Assembly (NCBI GenBank): GCA_019245415.1
Contig: JAFARO010000014.1
Span: 169,569-233,568 of the forward strand
Direction: 5' to 3'
Source: Alphaproteobacteria bacterium
GTDB lineage: Bacteria; Pseudomonadota; Alphaproteobacteria; Micropepsales; Micropepsaceae
DNA: 64,000 nucleotides
The translations under genes were made by a program, and so were the position numbers. The stretch's first letter is position 1, and every line of letters begins with the position of its first letter. The notes beneath the pieces were generated by a model. That model worked only from the letters and a program-made list of their open reading frames with translations. It searched no databases and was not told the origin of the DNA. Of this stretch, positions 36,804 through 44,879 are shown one piece after another.

Positions 36804-37685
36804 GTGAATCAGCAGTCGCTGTCGGCGCTGGTCTGGCTGGTCGAGGCCGGGGCGGATGAGGCGGTCGGCGAGGCGCCGGTCAACCGGTTCGTGCAGCCCA
36901 AGCCGCACCCTCAAGCCTCTTCCCACCCTCCCCTTGAGGGAGGGTCGAAAAATCCGAAGGATTTTTCGGGGAGGGGTAAGGCCATGCTCGACCCCTCCCC
37001 GAAATCCGCTCCCCAGATTTCGACCCTCCCTCAAGGGGAGGGTGGGAATCTTGGCGACGATCCGATCGGCCACGCCATCGCGCTCGCGCGTGCCGCCACA
37101 TCCCTTGGCGAGCTCAAGGCCGCGCTGGAGAGCTTCGCCGGTCCCGGTTTGAGGCGGGGCGCGACGAACCTCGTCTTCGCCGACGGTAACCCGGCGAGCC
37201 GCATCCTTTTCATCGGCGAGGCGCCGGGGCGCGAGGAGGATCGCCAGGGGCTGCCCTTCGTGGGCCGCGCCGGCAAGCTGCTCGACAAGATGCTGGCGGC
37301 GATCGGCCTCGATCGCGGCTCGGCCTATATCACCAACGTGCTGAACTGGCGCCCGCCGGAAAACCGCGAGCCGTCGCCCGAGGAAGCCGCGATGGCGCTG
37401 CCCTTCCTGCGCCGCCACATCGAGCTGGTGGATCCCGTAGTCATGATTCTGCTCGGCGGCACGGCCGTCCGCCATGTCGTGGGACAGAGCGACGGAATTT
37501 TGAAGACAAGGGGGCGCTGGCTCGATTACAACGTCCTCGGCCGCATGGTGCCGGCGATGCCGACCTTGCATCCCGCCTACCTGCTGCGCCAGCCTGCGCA
37601 CAAGCGGTTGGCGTGGCGCGACTTGCAGGCCGTGGGACAGAAGATCGAGACATTGCGCACGCCCGGTCTCAAGGACGCGCACTGA
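36804..37685 (+). CDS. Family-4-like uracil-DNA glycosylase, no cysteines, with repeat-encoded insert
   Basis: 293 residues from the GTG at 36804 (CGAGGGA 5 nt upstream). The UDG core is plain: TNLVFADGNP, LFIGEAPGREEDRQGLPFVGRAGKLLDKML, YITNVLNWRPPENREPSPEE and the C-terminal LHPAYLLRQPAHKRLAWRDL (active-site His loop). Family-4 enzymes hold a 4Fe-4S cluster, yet this protein has no cysteine at all; the usual ligand positions read AGPGLRRG and MALPF. Residues about 39-82 derive from a 127-bp palindromic element (36921-37047) read in frame, sitting in the linker before the core. Function as a uracil repair enzyme is probable but the lost cluster makes it worth testing. Confidence 0.88.
   Translation: MNQQSLSALVWLVEAGADEAVGEAPVNRFVQPKPHPQASSHPPLEGGSKNPKDFSGRGKAMLDPSPKSAPQISTLPQGEGGNLGDDPIGHAIALARAATSLGELKAALESFAGPGLRRGATNLVFADGNPASRILFIGEAPGREEDRQGLPFVGRAGKLLDKMLAAIGLDRGSAYITNVLNWRPPENREPSPEEAAMALPFLRRHIELVDPVVMILLGGTAVRHVVGQSDGILKTRGRWLDYNVLGRMVPAMPTLHPAYLLRQPAHKRLAWRDLQAVGQKIETLRTPGLKDAH
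36921..37047. repeat. Palindromic element inside the uracil-DNA glycosylase gene, family B
   Basis: Perfect 30-nt inverted repeats at 36921-36950 and 37018-37047 enclose 67 nt that include a smaller inner stem (AAATCC / GGATTT and CCCCTCCCC modules). The element has no stop in the glycosylase frame. Confidence 0.92.
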
Positions 37686-37702
37686 CGACGAAAGGGGCTT
37701 CG

Positions 37703-39484
37703 ATGGCCATTCGCCGCGCCGGTTTTGCCTTGCTGATCGCAGCCGCGAGCGCGCTCGCCGCGCAGGCGCAGACATCCATCGACCCCGCGGTGCTGTCCGG
37801 CGCCGACGTGCAGCGCTATCGCAAGATCTTCGCCGACGAGCGTGCCGGAAAGTTCGACAAGGCCAAGGAATTGATGGCCGAGGTCTCCGACACCTCGCTC
37901 AAGGGCTATGCGCTGGCCGAGCATTATCTCTCGTCGCACAGCAAGAAGGTCCCCGTTTCGGAACTGATCTCGTGGCTTCAGGAATATCGCGAGCTGCCCG
38001 TCGCCGAGCGCATCTATCGCCTGGCGGTGAAGCGCTCGACGAAGAAAGTGCGCCGCCATCACCACACCATCCTGGTCGCGGTGGTGACCAACATCCCGGT
38101 GCCCGCCGGCATGCCGCGGCTGCGCGGTGGCGGCTACGAAGACGTCAACCTCGCCGATCCGCCGATCTCCTCGCCGCAAGCGCGCGCCGCGCTCGAGCAG
38201 ATCAACCTCGATGTCCGCGCCGACGCCCCCGATTCCGCGTATGCAGTGCTGCAGCCGCTGATCGACGCCAACGCCGTGCCGGCCTATGACCTCGCGCGGC
38301 TGTCGCAGCGGGTGGCGCAGTCCTATTTCACCGAAGGCATGGACGACAAAGCCTATGCGCTCGCCGACAGGATGGCGGAGACGGGGCGGCAATCCGCGCC
38401 GCTGCTCGACTGGAATGCGGGTCTCGCGGCGTTCCGGCTCGGCCATTACGACGACGCGGCCAGGCATTTCGAGATCCTGGCGCAGGTGGGCTCGGTGCCG
38501 AACTGGGTGCGCAGCGGGGCCGCCTTCTGGGCCGCGCGCGCGCATATGCGCCTCGGCGAGCCCAGCCGCGTGGTGGCGCTGCTCACCGCCGCCGCGCGCG
38601 AGGAGCCGACCTTCTACGGCTTGCTGGCCGAGCAACTGCTCGACGTCGACACGCAGTCCGGCTTCACCGAGCCCGTGCTCGACCAGTCCAGCCTCGAGCG
38701 ACTGATGCAGAGTGCGTCCGCGCACCGCGCCGTGGCGCTGTGGCAGAGCGGCGAGCGCACCTATGTCGAGCACGAGATGGAGCGCGCCTTCGGCGAAAGC
38801 GATCCCAAGCTCGATCCCGCCTTCGCGGCGCTGGCGCGCAAGCTGGGTGCGCCGAACCTCGAATTGCGCGCGAGCGAGACATCCGCCTCGCGCGGGATCA
38901 TCCTCACCGGACTCTTCCCCGTGCCGCAATACGAGCCGGCGGGCGGCTACACCATCGACCCCTCGCTGGTACTCGCGATCACGCGCGCCGAGAGCCGCTT
39001 CCACGCCGAAGCGGTGTCCGGAGCCGGCGCGCGCGGCCTGATGCAGGTGATGCCGGGCACGGCGGTGTATCTGGGCGGGCCGGGTGCGGCGGCGCATCTG
39101 AACGATCCGAGGTACAACCTCGCGCTGGGACAGCGTCTCGTCGCCCAGCTTCTCAATCTCTACAACGGCAATCTGGTCGAACTCTGCGCGGCCTACAATA
39201 TCGGCGCCCTCAAGGTCTCGAACTGGATGGCGGTACGCGAAGGCAAGGGCGACGATGCGCTGCTGTTCATCGAGAGCATGCACGCGCCGGAGACGCGGCT
39301 CTACGTCAAGCGCGTGCTGACCTATCACTGGATGTACCGCCGGCGGCTCGGGCTCGATGCGGCGACGCTCAAGGAGACCGCCGCGGGTGACTGGCCGACC
39401 TACACGCCGCCGGCGCAGACGGCACCGCCGCCGCCGCCGTCGACCTCGCCCGAGGAAAGCGATGCCCCACCAACCGCGCCTTGA
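37703..39484 (+). CDS. Soluble lytic murein transglycosylase (SLT family)
   Basis: 593 residues from the ATG at 37703 (GAAAGGGG upstream). A signal peptide (MAIRRAGFALLIAAASALAAQA) is followed by a long helical superhelix (residues about 30-400) and a C-terminal SLT lysozyme-like domain with the catalytic Glu in ITRAESRFHAEAVSGAGARGLMQVMPGTA and AAYNIGALKVSNW. The tail is proline-rich (PPPPPSTSPEE). It cleaves peptidoglycan in the periplasm. A basic HHHH patch (KKVRRHHHTI) and glycine segment in the middle are unusual. moaB starts inside its 3' end (23-nt overlap). Confidence 0.9.
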   Translation: MAIRRAGFALLIAAASALAAQAQTSIDPAVLSGADVQRYRKIFADERAGKFDKAKELMAEVSDTSLKGYALAEHYLSSHSKKVPVSELISWLQEYRELPVAERIYRLAVKRSTKKVRRHHHTILVAVVTNIPVPAGMPRLRGGGYEDVNLADPPISSPQARAALEQINLDVRADAPDSAYAVLQPLIDANAVPAYDLARLSQRVAQSYFTEGMDDKAYALADRMAETGRQSAPLLDWNAGLAAFRLGHYDDAARHFEILAQVGSVPNWVRSGAAFWAARAHMRLGEPSRVVALLTAAAREEPTFYGLLAEQLLDVDTQSGFTEPVLDQSSLERLMQSASAHRAVALWQSGERTYVEHEMERAFGESDPKLDPAFAALARKLGAPNLELRASETSASRGIILTGLFPVPQYEPAGGYTIDPSLVLAITRAESRFHAEAVSGAGARGLMQVMPGTAVYLGGPGAAAHLNDPRYNLALGQRLVAQLLNLYNGNLVELCAAYNIGALKVSNWMAVREGKGDDALLFIESMHAPETRLYVKRVLTYHWMYRRRLGLDAATLKETAAGDWPTYTPPAQTAPPPPPSTSPEESDAPPTAP

Positions 39485-40001
39485 CGAAAGCGGGGCGTTC
39501 GTCGCCGTCCGCATCGCGCTGCTGACGGTATCGGACACGCGCGGGCCGAAGGACGACGTTTCCGGCGACATCCTGGCCGCGCGCATCGCCGACGCGGGAC
39601 ATCTGCTCGCGGCGCGCACGCTGCTGAAGGACGACGAGGCCGCGATCCGCGCGCAACTGCTCGCCTGGATCGCCGATCCGAAGATCGACGCGGTGATCTC
39701 GACCGGCGGCACCGGCCTCACCGGCCGCGACGTCACCGTCGAAGCGTTCAAATCGGTGTTCGAAAAGGAGATCGACGGCTTCTCCGTCGTCTTCCACCAG
39801 ATCTCCTATGAGAAGATCGGGACATCGACCTTGCAGTCGCGCGCCTGCGCGGGTGTCGCCGGCGGCACCTATCTCTTCGCGCTGCCCGGCTCGCCCGGCG
39901 CCGTCAAGGACGGCTGGGACGGCATCCTCAAATGGCAGCTCGACATCCGCCACCGCCCCTGCAACTTCGTCGAGATCATGCCGCGGCTGGAAGAAGAGTA
40001 A
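39462..40001 (+). CDS. moaB: Molybdenum cofactor biosynthesis protein B
   Basis: 179 residues from the ATG at 39462, with CGAGGAAAG just upstream. MoaB belongs to the MogA/MoeA family that adenylylates molybdopterin. Typical segments are VRIALLTVSDTRGPKDDVSGD, DAVISTGGTGLTGRDVTVEAF and FALPGSPGAVKDGWDGIL. It overlaps the transglycosylase gene but is functionally unrelated to it. The ThiS-like gene 2.9 kb further on is a sulfur carrier of the CysO group, not the MoaD partner expected here. moaA, moaC and moaE are absent from the window. Confidence 0.93.
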   Translation: MPHQPRLDESGAFVAVRIALLTVSDTRGPKDDVSGDILAARIADAGHLLAARTLLKDDEAAIRAQLLAWIADPKIDAVISTGGTGLTGRDVTVEAFKSVFEKEIDGFSVVFHQISYEKIGTSTLQSRACAGVAGGTYLFALPGSPGAVKDGWDGILKWQLDIRHRPCNFVEIMPRLEEE

Positions 40002-40011
40002 AGGGGCCAAG

Positions 40012-41577
40012 TCATTCGGGGGCGGCATCCCTCAGGACTCGCGATTTGACGCGAACGTCCTCCAGACGCAAGAGATACGCCCTTTCGGAGATTTCCTTCT
40101 CGACCTCAAAATTCGCGATTGCCATTTCCCGCGCTCGGCTTCTTTCAAATTCTGAAAGCCTTTCCTGTTGCGACAACGCTGCATACGACGCGGTCATTCC
40201 CAAACTGAATAGCGTTAAAAAAAAGGCGAGCACCGAAGTCACCAACATACTGCGACGCCAGGGGCTGGGCCTGATGGACTCTATGAGGATGCCAAGCTGT
40301 TTAGCGACGAAGTCATGACTGATTTCCCACAGCGTTCTCTTGTCATCCAAGGGGCGAACCAAACCTCGTGCCGAGAGCAGTGCAAGACACAGCTTCACTT
40401 CGTTCTCATTCAATCCTGTCGTTGCTACAATTTCGGCAATGCGCTTGGGCTGCTTCGTGCCATCTTCTGTAATCAAGCATCTGACAACCGACGGCGAGAT
40501 GGGACCGATCTCCTTCTGCAGCAAGCCGTCCCGTAAATAATCCTGGATCAATTTTCTAGGAGAACTCGTGACCTCTCGGTCAAATTTTTGGAGTGCGAGG
40601 CCGAGCATGTTCAAGGTGATGCCGCGGAAGAAGCCGTTAATTTCTTCGACCCGCTGTGCACCATCTAGCACATTCTCGACAAGGTCATCCGACGGCCGAA
40701 GCGGCGACTCTTTCAAGAACAATCGCGCGGCCGGCCTTCGGAATGGTTCGATGCCAATCCAGTTTGCACCCGAAATGAGGTCATCGAGGCCGAGCTGAAC
40801 AATACCCTGAAGGAAGTCACTGCGCACCACGAACAAGCAGTGCAGACTTCCATGGTCGGACTTGCTGAGCGAATTGACACGTTGGATGAATTCCCTTCTA
40901 TCCTCGCTCTGTGCACGATCTTCAAGAATGAGAAATTCCTCGAATTGATCGAAAACTATCAGTAGCTTGGCGTGGGAATCGCCGCGCACTGCGAGAGCGG
41001 CGTTGAGCGTTACGAGCGGATTGTCGAATGCGCGGACTGACAACACTTTCCAACCAAGCGTCCTCAACTTCGGTAGCGCAAAGCCTTCAAGAACCGAGCT
41101 CTTTCCGCTGCCCGAGGTGCCGGAGAGAAATAGGACGGTTCTGGAATTATTCTCCAACCAGTCTAGCAAATAGGTATGGGCATTGTCGGCGCGACAAAAA
41201 TCGTCTGGATCGGCGGGCACATAGGGATCGAGCCTGAAATTCGGTGACGGCAATGGAGCGAGATCGACGTTCATGGCTCTCCGCTCGCGGCGGTACTTTT
41301 GAAGTCTCTGCCATAGTTCTGGGCCGACGCTAAAAATCGCGATAAACACCAAAGGCGCGAATAGCAGCATCCAAATTGCTGCAAGGCCTGCTCCTTGCAC
41401 ATTATTGAAAGAGTCGCGAATTTTTTCGCGCAAAACAATGACCGCCGCAACGTAGCTGCCAAGCATTCCAACAATGATCGTTGCACGGAGCAGGATGGAG
41501 CCAAACCAAGTCGCGTTGAGTGCACTCCTGACACTATCCATTGTACTCTGTGACGGCTTGCTCTCTTGCTTGGTCAT
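40012..41577 (-). CDS. Membrane-anchored STAND-like P-loop NTPase
   Basis: 521 residues from the ATG at 41577; an upstream TTG at 41646 is less likely. Two N-terminal membrane helices (about 25-50 and 65-85) precede a conserved-STAND-type ATPase: Walker A SGTSGSGKSSVLEG, Walker B LLIVFDQFEEF and an FVVRSDFL sensor strand. A winged-helix-like region follows (LVRPLDDKRTLWEISHDFV), then a third membrane helix (about 457-478) and a coiled coil (ERLSEFERSRAREMAIANFEVEKEI). Compared with nSTAND1 proteins it lacks the WD40 sensor. GC content is lower than the neighbours and it interrupts the moaB region, which suggests transfer. A defence role is conceivable. Confidence 0.72.
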   Translation of the reverse strand: MTKQESKPSQSTMDSVRSALNATWFGSILLRATIIVGMLGSYVAAVIVLREKIRDSFNNVQGAGLAAIWMLLFAPLVFIAIFSVGPELWQRLQKYRRERRAMNVDLAPLPSPNFRLDPYVPADPDDFCRADNAHTYLLDWLENNSRTVLFLSGTSGSGKSSVLEGFALPKLRTLGWKVLSVRAFDNPLVTLNAALAVRGDSHAKLLIVFDQFEEFLILEDRAQSEDRREFIQRVNSLSKSDHGSLHCLFVVRSDFLQGIVQLGLDDLISGANWIGIEPFRRPAARLFLKESPLRPSDDLVENVLDGAQRVEEINGFFRGITLNMLGLALQKFDREVTSSPRKLIQDYLRDGLLQKEIGPISPSVVRCLITEDGTKQPKRIAEIVATTGLNENEVKLCLALLSARGLVRPLDDKRTLWEISHDFVAKQLGILIESIRPSPWRRSMLVTSVLAFFLTLFSLGMTASYAALSQQERLSEFERSRAREMAIANFEVEKEISERAYLLRLEDVRVKSRVLRDAAPE

Positions 41578-41732
41578 CTCCCGAGCCCCCCGGCGAACGA
41601 CACTTTGAAACAATGTAGCATGCTGCGAATGGAATTCAGACCTCAATTATTGGAAACTAAATATCACTTGCCAGCTACTGGCTTGAGGATCAAATACACA
41701 TAACATTTGCTCGCTGAACTGGAGGCCCATCC

Positions 41733-42860
41733 ATGCCCATCTCCCTCATCGTCGGCACGCCGAAGGGCGCGGCCATCCTGTCCAGCAAAGACGGCAAGAG
41801 CTGGAGCGAGGAGTTCGTGATGCGGGGCTGGCCGGTGACGGCGAGCGCCCGCGACGACCGGGGTCGCCACTACGCCGCCGTCAACAGCCCGAACTACGGC
41901 GTGGCGCTGTTCGCAAGCGACGATCTCAAGATCTGGAACCAATTGGGCGCAGCACCGCGCTACCGTCCCGAGGATCGCGGCAACCCGGAGCATCACCGCA
42001 TCGTCTCGCAGATGGATTTCGGCGGCCAGCTCAAGAGCGGCGGGCGCTTCGTCGACCAGATCTGGACTTTGATCGCGGCGCACGGAAATCTCTATGCCGG
42101 CGTGTCGGAGGCGGGTCTCTTCATCAGCCGCGACCGCGGTGAGAGCTGGGAGCCGGTGGACGGCTTCAACAACCATCCCTCGCGCGCGAGCTGGGTGCCT
42201 GGCTTCGGCGGGTTGGGCGCGCACACGGTGCTGGTCGATGGCAAGGATGCCAACCGGATGTGGGTGGGCGTTTCCGCCGCCGGATTCTTCCGCAGCGATG
42301 ACGGCGGCAAGACTTGGTCGCCCAAGAACAAGGGCGTCAACCCGGCGGTGGAATCAGCGCCGGCGACGACCGGACAATGCGTCCATCACGTCGCGCACGA
42401 TCCCGGCAATGCGGGCGTGCTGTTCCGCCAGGAGCATCGCGGCGTCTATCGCAGCGACGACGGCGGCGATAACTGGCGTTGCATCGAGGACGGGCTGCCG
42501 GTGACCGAACTTTCCGACGGGCATCGCTGCTCCTTCGGCTTTCCCATGGTGATGGACCGCGCGTCGAAGAGCGTCTTCGTGGTTCCATTGGATGGCGACA
42601 ATTTCCGCTTCCCGCGCGGCGGACAGCTCGCGGTCTATCGCACCGAGGACGGCGAGCGCTGGAGCGCCAAGACCGGCGGCCTGCCCGCCAACACCTTCAC
42701 CTCCGTGCTGCGCGGCGCGATGGCAGCGGACCAGCAGGGCGGCGTCTATTTCGGCACCGCCTCGGGCGCGGTCTTCGCCAGCGCCGATCGCGGCGAAAGC
42801 TGGCAGCAGATCGCGGCCGGCCTGCCGCGCATCACCAGCGTCGAGGCGTACCGCGCGTGA
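41733..42860 (+). CDS. BNR/Asp-box repeat beta-propeller protein
   Basis: 375 residues. Six Asp-box repeats (S-x-D-x-G-x-x-W) are visible: SSKDGKSW, SRDRGESW, SDDGGKTW, SDDGGDNW, TEDGERW and SADRGESW, as in sialidases and VPS10-type propellers. No signal peptide is seen, so it is probably cytoplasmic. It lacks the Arg triad expected of an active sialidase, as far as I can see, so a glycosidase label would be an overstatement. Its stop overlaps the start of the sulfur-carrier gene (GTGA), and the two are probably one functional unit. Confidence 0.82.
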   Translation: MPISLIVGTPKGAAILSSKDGKSWSEEFVMRGWPVTASARDDRGRHYAAVNSPNYGVALFASDDLKIWNQLGAAPRYRPEDRGNPEHHRIVSQMDFGGQLKSGGRFVDQIWTLIAAHGNLYAGVSEAGLFISRDRGESWEPVDGFNNHPSRASWVPGFGGLGAHTVLVDGKDANRMWVGVSAAGFFRSDDGGKTWSPKNKGVNPAVESAPATTGQCVHHVAHDPGNAGVLFRQEHRGVYRSDDGGDNWRCIEDGLPVTELSDGHRCSFGFPMVMDRASKSVFVVPLDGDNFRFPRGGQLAVYRTEDGERWSAKTGGLPANTFTSVLRGAMAADQQGGVYFGTASGAVFASADRGESWQQIAAGLPRITSVEAYRA

Positions 42861-43132
42861 GGGTCACGGTGCAGCTGCCGCCGGTGCTTCGCCATACCGC
42901 CGACGGTGCACGCACGGTGGCGGCAGAAGGCGCGACCATCGCCGCGGCGATCGCCGATCTCGCCGCGCGCAATCCGGCGCTGGCGCTTCATTTCCATGAC
43001 GAGGCCGGGCGCATCCGCCGCAACATCGTCTTCCTGCATGCCGGCGAAGCGGTGCGCGCGGGCGATGCGGCCTCGAAGGCGGTGAAGGACGGCGACGAGA
43101 TCGTGGTCACCAACGCCCTCGCCGGCGGTTGA
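42857..43132 (+). CDS. Ubiquitin-like sulfur carrier (CysO/MoaD/ThiS family)
   Basis: 91 residues from the GTG at 42857. The beta-grasp fold is evident (VRVTVQLPPVLR, then GATIAAAIADLAARNP, NIVFLHAGEAVR, VKDGDEIVVTNALAGG), and the protein ends in the di-glycine that is activated to a thiocarboxylate. The LPPVLR start and NALAGG end most resemble mycobacterial CysO. It is coupled to the BNR gene by a 4-nt overlap. No E1-like activating enzyme, CysM or metalloprotease is near, so the pathway partner is unknown. Confidence 0.85.
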   Translation: MRVTVQLPPVLRHTADGARTVAAEGATIAAAIADLAARNPALALHFHDEAGRIRRNIVFLHAGEAVRAGDAASKAVKDGDEIVVTNALAGG

Positions 43133-43144
43133 AAGGAGCACGCC

Positions 43145-43372
43145 ATGCATCTCGATCGGGCGATGGCGGGTTTCCTCGGCTACGCGATCGCGGGGCTGAT
43201 GGCCTTGTTCGCGCTCGCCGTCACCGTGATGGTGAGCTGGCGCAACTGGTTCGGCTTGCAGCAGAAGACGAAGATGGACGAGAAGAAGAAAAAACAATCC
43301 TCCCCCGCGCGCGGGGGAGGTGGCGCGAAGCGCCGGAGGGGGGAACTACACATCCCCCCACCGCCTCGCTGA
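43145..43372 (+). CDS. Small single-helix membrane protein with repeat-derived tail
   Basis: 75 codons. One membrane segment (about residues 10-31, FLGYAIAGLMALFALAVTVMVSW) is followed by RNWFGLQQKTKMDEKKKK, after which the frame runs into repeat family A (from 43296). It codes for QSSPARGGGGAKRRRGELHIPPPPR and stops at 43370. The original C-terminus has probably been replaced by the repeat, though the protein may remain functional. Gene order (12 nt after the sulfur carrier) suggests co-transcription. No domain is recognised. Confidence 0.55.
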   Translation: MHLDRAMAGFLGYAIAGLMALFALAVTVMVSWRNWFGLQQKTKMDEKKKKQSSPARGGGGAKRRRGELHIPPPPR

Positions 43373-43406
43373 CGCTCGGCACCTCCCCCGTAAACGGGGG
43401 AGGATC
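43296..43406. repeat. Palindromic dispersed repeat, family A, second copy
   Basis: Arms 43296-43322 and 43380-43406 correspond to those at 26897-26923 and 26999-27025. The right arm matches exactly except for the last base, and the left arm has GCGCGC instead of GTTTAC at its centre. It supplies the end of the small membrane-protein frame and sits just before the 3' end of scoB. Confidence 0.88.
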
Positions 43407-43416
43407 AATATGCTGG

Positions 43417-44046
43417 CTACGCGACAAGCCGTGCTTCCGTGGCGGCTTCGACGGCGGCGCGCGTCACCTCGGGCGCGAGTTCGACGAGCTTCAGTCCTCC
43501 CGGCACGACATCGAACATGGCCAGATTGGTGATAATGCGCTGCACGCAGCGCACGCCGGTGAGCGGCAGGGTGCATTTCCTCAGCAGCTTGGAGCGTCCC
43601 TGCTTGTCGGTGTGATCCATCACCACGACGCAGCGCTTGACGCCGGCGACGAGGTCCATCGCCCCGCCCATCCCCTTCACCAGGTTGCCGGGCACCATCC
43701 AGTTGGCGAGGTCGCCCTCTTCGGATACCTCCATTGCGCCCAGGATTGAGAGATCGATGTGCCCGCCGCGGATCATCGCGAAACTGTCGGCGGAGGAGAA
43801 ATAGGAGGTGCGCGGCAGTGCCGTCACCGTCTGCTTGCCGGCATTGATCAGATCGGGATCGACCTCGTTGTCGAAGGGAAACGGCCCCATGCCCAGCATG
43901 CCGTTCTCCGACTGCAAGGTGACGTCGACGCCGTCGGGAATGTAGTTGGCGACCAGGGTCGGAATGCCGATGCCGAGATTGACATAGAACCCGTCGCGCA
44001 ACTCCCGCGCCGCCACTCTCGCCATATCGTCACGGGTCCAGGGCAT
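43417..44046 (-). CDS. scoB: 3-oxoacid CoA-transferase subunit B
   Basis: 209 residues. Partner of subunit A; it transfers CoA from succinyl-CoA to acetoacetate or another 3-oxoacid. Family segments: [20 protein letters not shown], the catalytic Glu in [37 protein letters not shown] and [23 protein letters not shown]. It begins 3 nt after the scoA stop, so the two are translated together. Which 3-oxoacid is used is not told by sequence. Confidence 0.93.
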   Translation of the reverse strand: MPWTRDDMARVAARELRDGFYVNLGIGIPTLVANYIPDGVDVTLQSENGMLGMGPFPFDNEVDPDLINAGKQTVTALPRTSYFSSADSFAMIRGGHIDLSILGAMEVSEEGDLANWMVPGNLVKGMGGAMDLVAGVKRCVVVMDHTDKQGRSKLLRKCTLPLTGVRCVQRIITNLAMFDVVPGGLKLVELAPEVTRAAVEAATEARLVA

Positions 44047-44049
44047 GGC

Positions 44050-44751
44050 TCAGGCTCCCGTCCTTGTGGTGCGCTTCTCGATTCGCTTTTCGTAGGCCGA
44101 GCCCTGGACGATCCGCTGAACGAAGATGCCGGGCGTGTGGATGACGTCGGGGTCGAGGGTGCCGGTGGGCACGAGCTCTTCGACTTCCGCCACCGTCACC
44201 TTGCCCGCCATCGCCATCATCGGATTGAAGTTGCGCGCTGTCTTGCGGAAGACGAGATTGCCTTCGTGGTCGCCGCGCCACGCCTTGACGATGGAGAGGT
44301 CCGCGCGCAGGCCGCGCTCCAGCACATAGGTCTCGCCGTCGAACTGCTTGTGCTCCTTGCCCTCCGCCACCAGCGTACCGACGCCGGTCTTGGTATAGAA
44401 GCCGGGAATGCCCGCGCCGCCAGCGCGGATGCGTTCGGCGAGCGTGCCTTGCGGATTGAACTCGAGCTCCAGTTCGCCGCTCAGATACTGCTTCTCGAAG
44501 GTGTCGTTCTCGCCGACATAGGAGCTCACCATCTTCTTGATCTGGCGTGTCTTGAGCAGCAGGCCGAGGCCGAATTCGTCGACCCCGGCATTGTTGGAGA
44601 TCACCGTCAGCCCCTTCACGCCGGAATCGCGCAGCGCGAAGATCAGATTCTCCGGGATGCCGCACAGCCCGAAGCCGCCCGCCATCACCGTCATGCCGTC
44701 GAAGAGAAGGCCGTCGAGAGCCGCTTTGGCGCCGGAAAAGACTTTTCGCAT
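44050..44751 (-). CDS. scoA: 3-oxoacid CoA-transferase subunit A
   Basis: 233 residues. N-terminal [31 protein letters not shown] is the conserved CoA-binding glycine loop of subunit A, followed by [19 protein letters not shown], a long [15 protein letters not shown] and [18 protein letters not shown]. It starts the scoAB pair. Its start faces a secreted-protein gene across 128 nt. Confidence 0.93.
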   Translation of the reverse strand: MRKVFSGAKAALDGLLFDGMTVMAGGFGLCGIPENLIFALRDSGVKGLTVISNNAGVDEFGLGLLLKTRQIKKMVSSYVGENDTFEKQYLSGELELEFNPQGTLAERIRAGGAGIPGFYTKTGVGTLVAEGKEHKQFDGETYVLERGLRADLSIVKAWRGDHEGNLVFRKTARNFNPMMAMAGKVTVAEVEELVPTGTLDPDVIHTPGIFVQRIVQGSAYEKRIEKRTTRTGA

Positions 44752-44879
44752 GCGGCAATTATCAGGATGCGAGACAGGCGGGCAACCACTTCTTAAGTCT
44801 CGGAGCCCTTCGGCTTGCCCTCAGGCCCGCGCGGTGAGATGTTCCAGGCGGCGGGAGGGCGTCATTGCTGGGAGTACCA

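Noticed and set aside
35544..37775. 743-codon minus-strand frame over the ETF-QO and glycosylase genes
   Set aside because: Arg-rich shadow; both real genes have family motifs.
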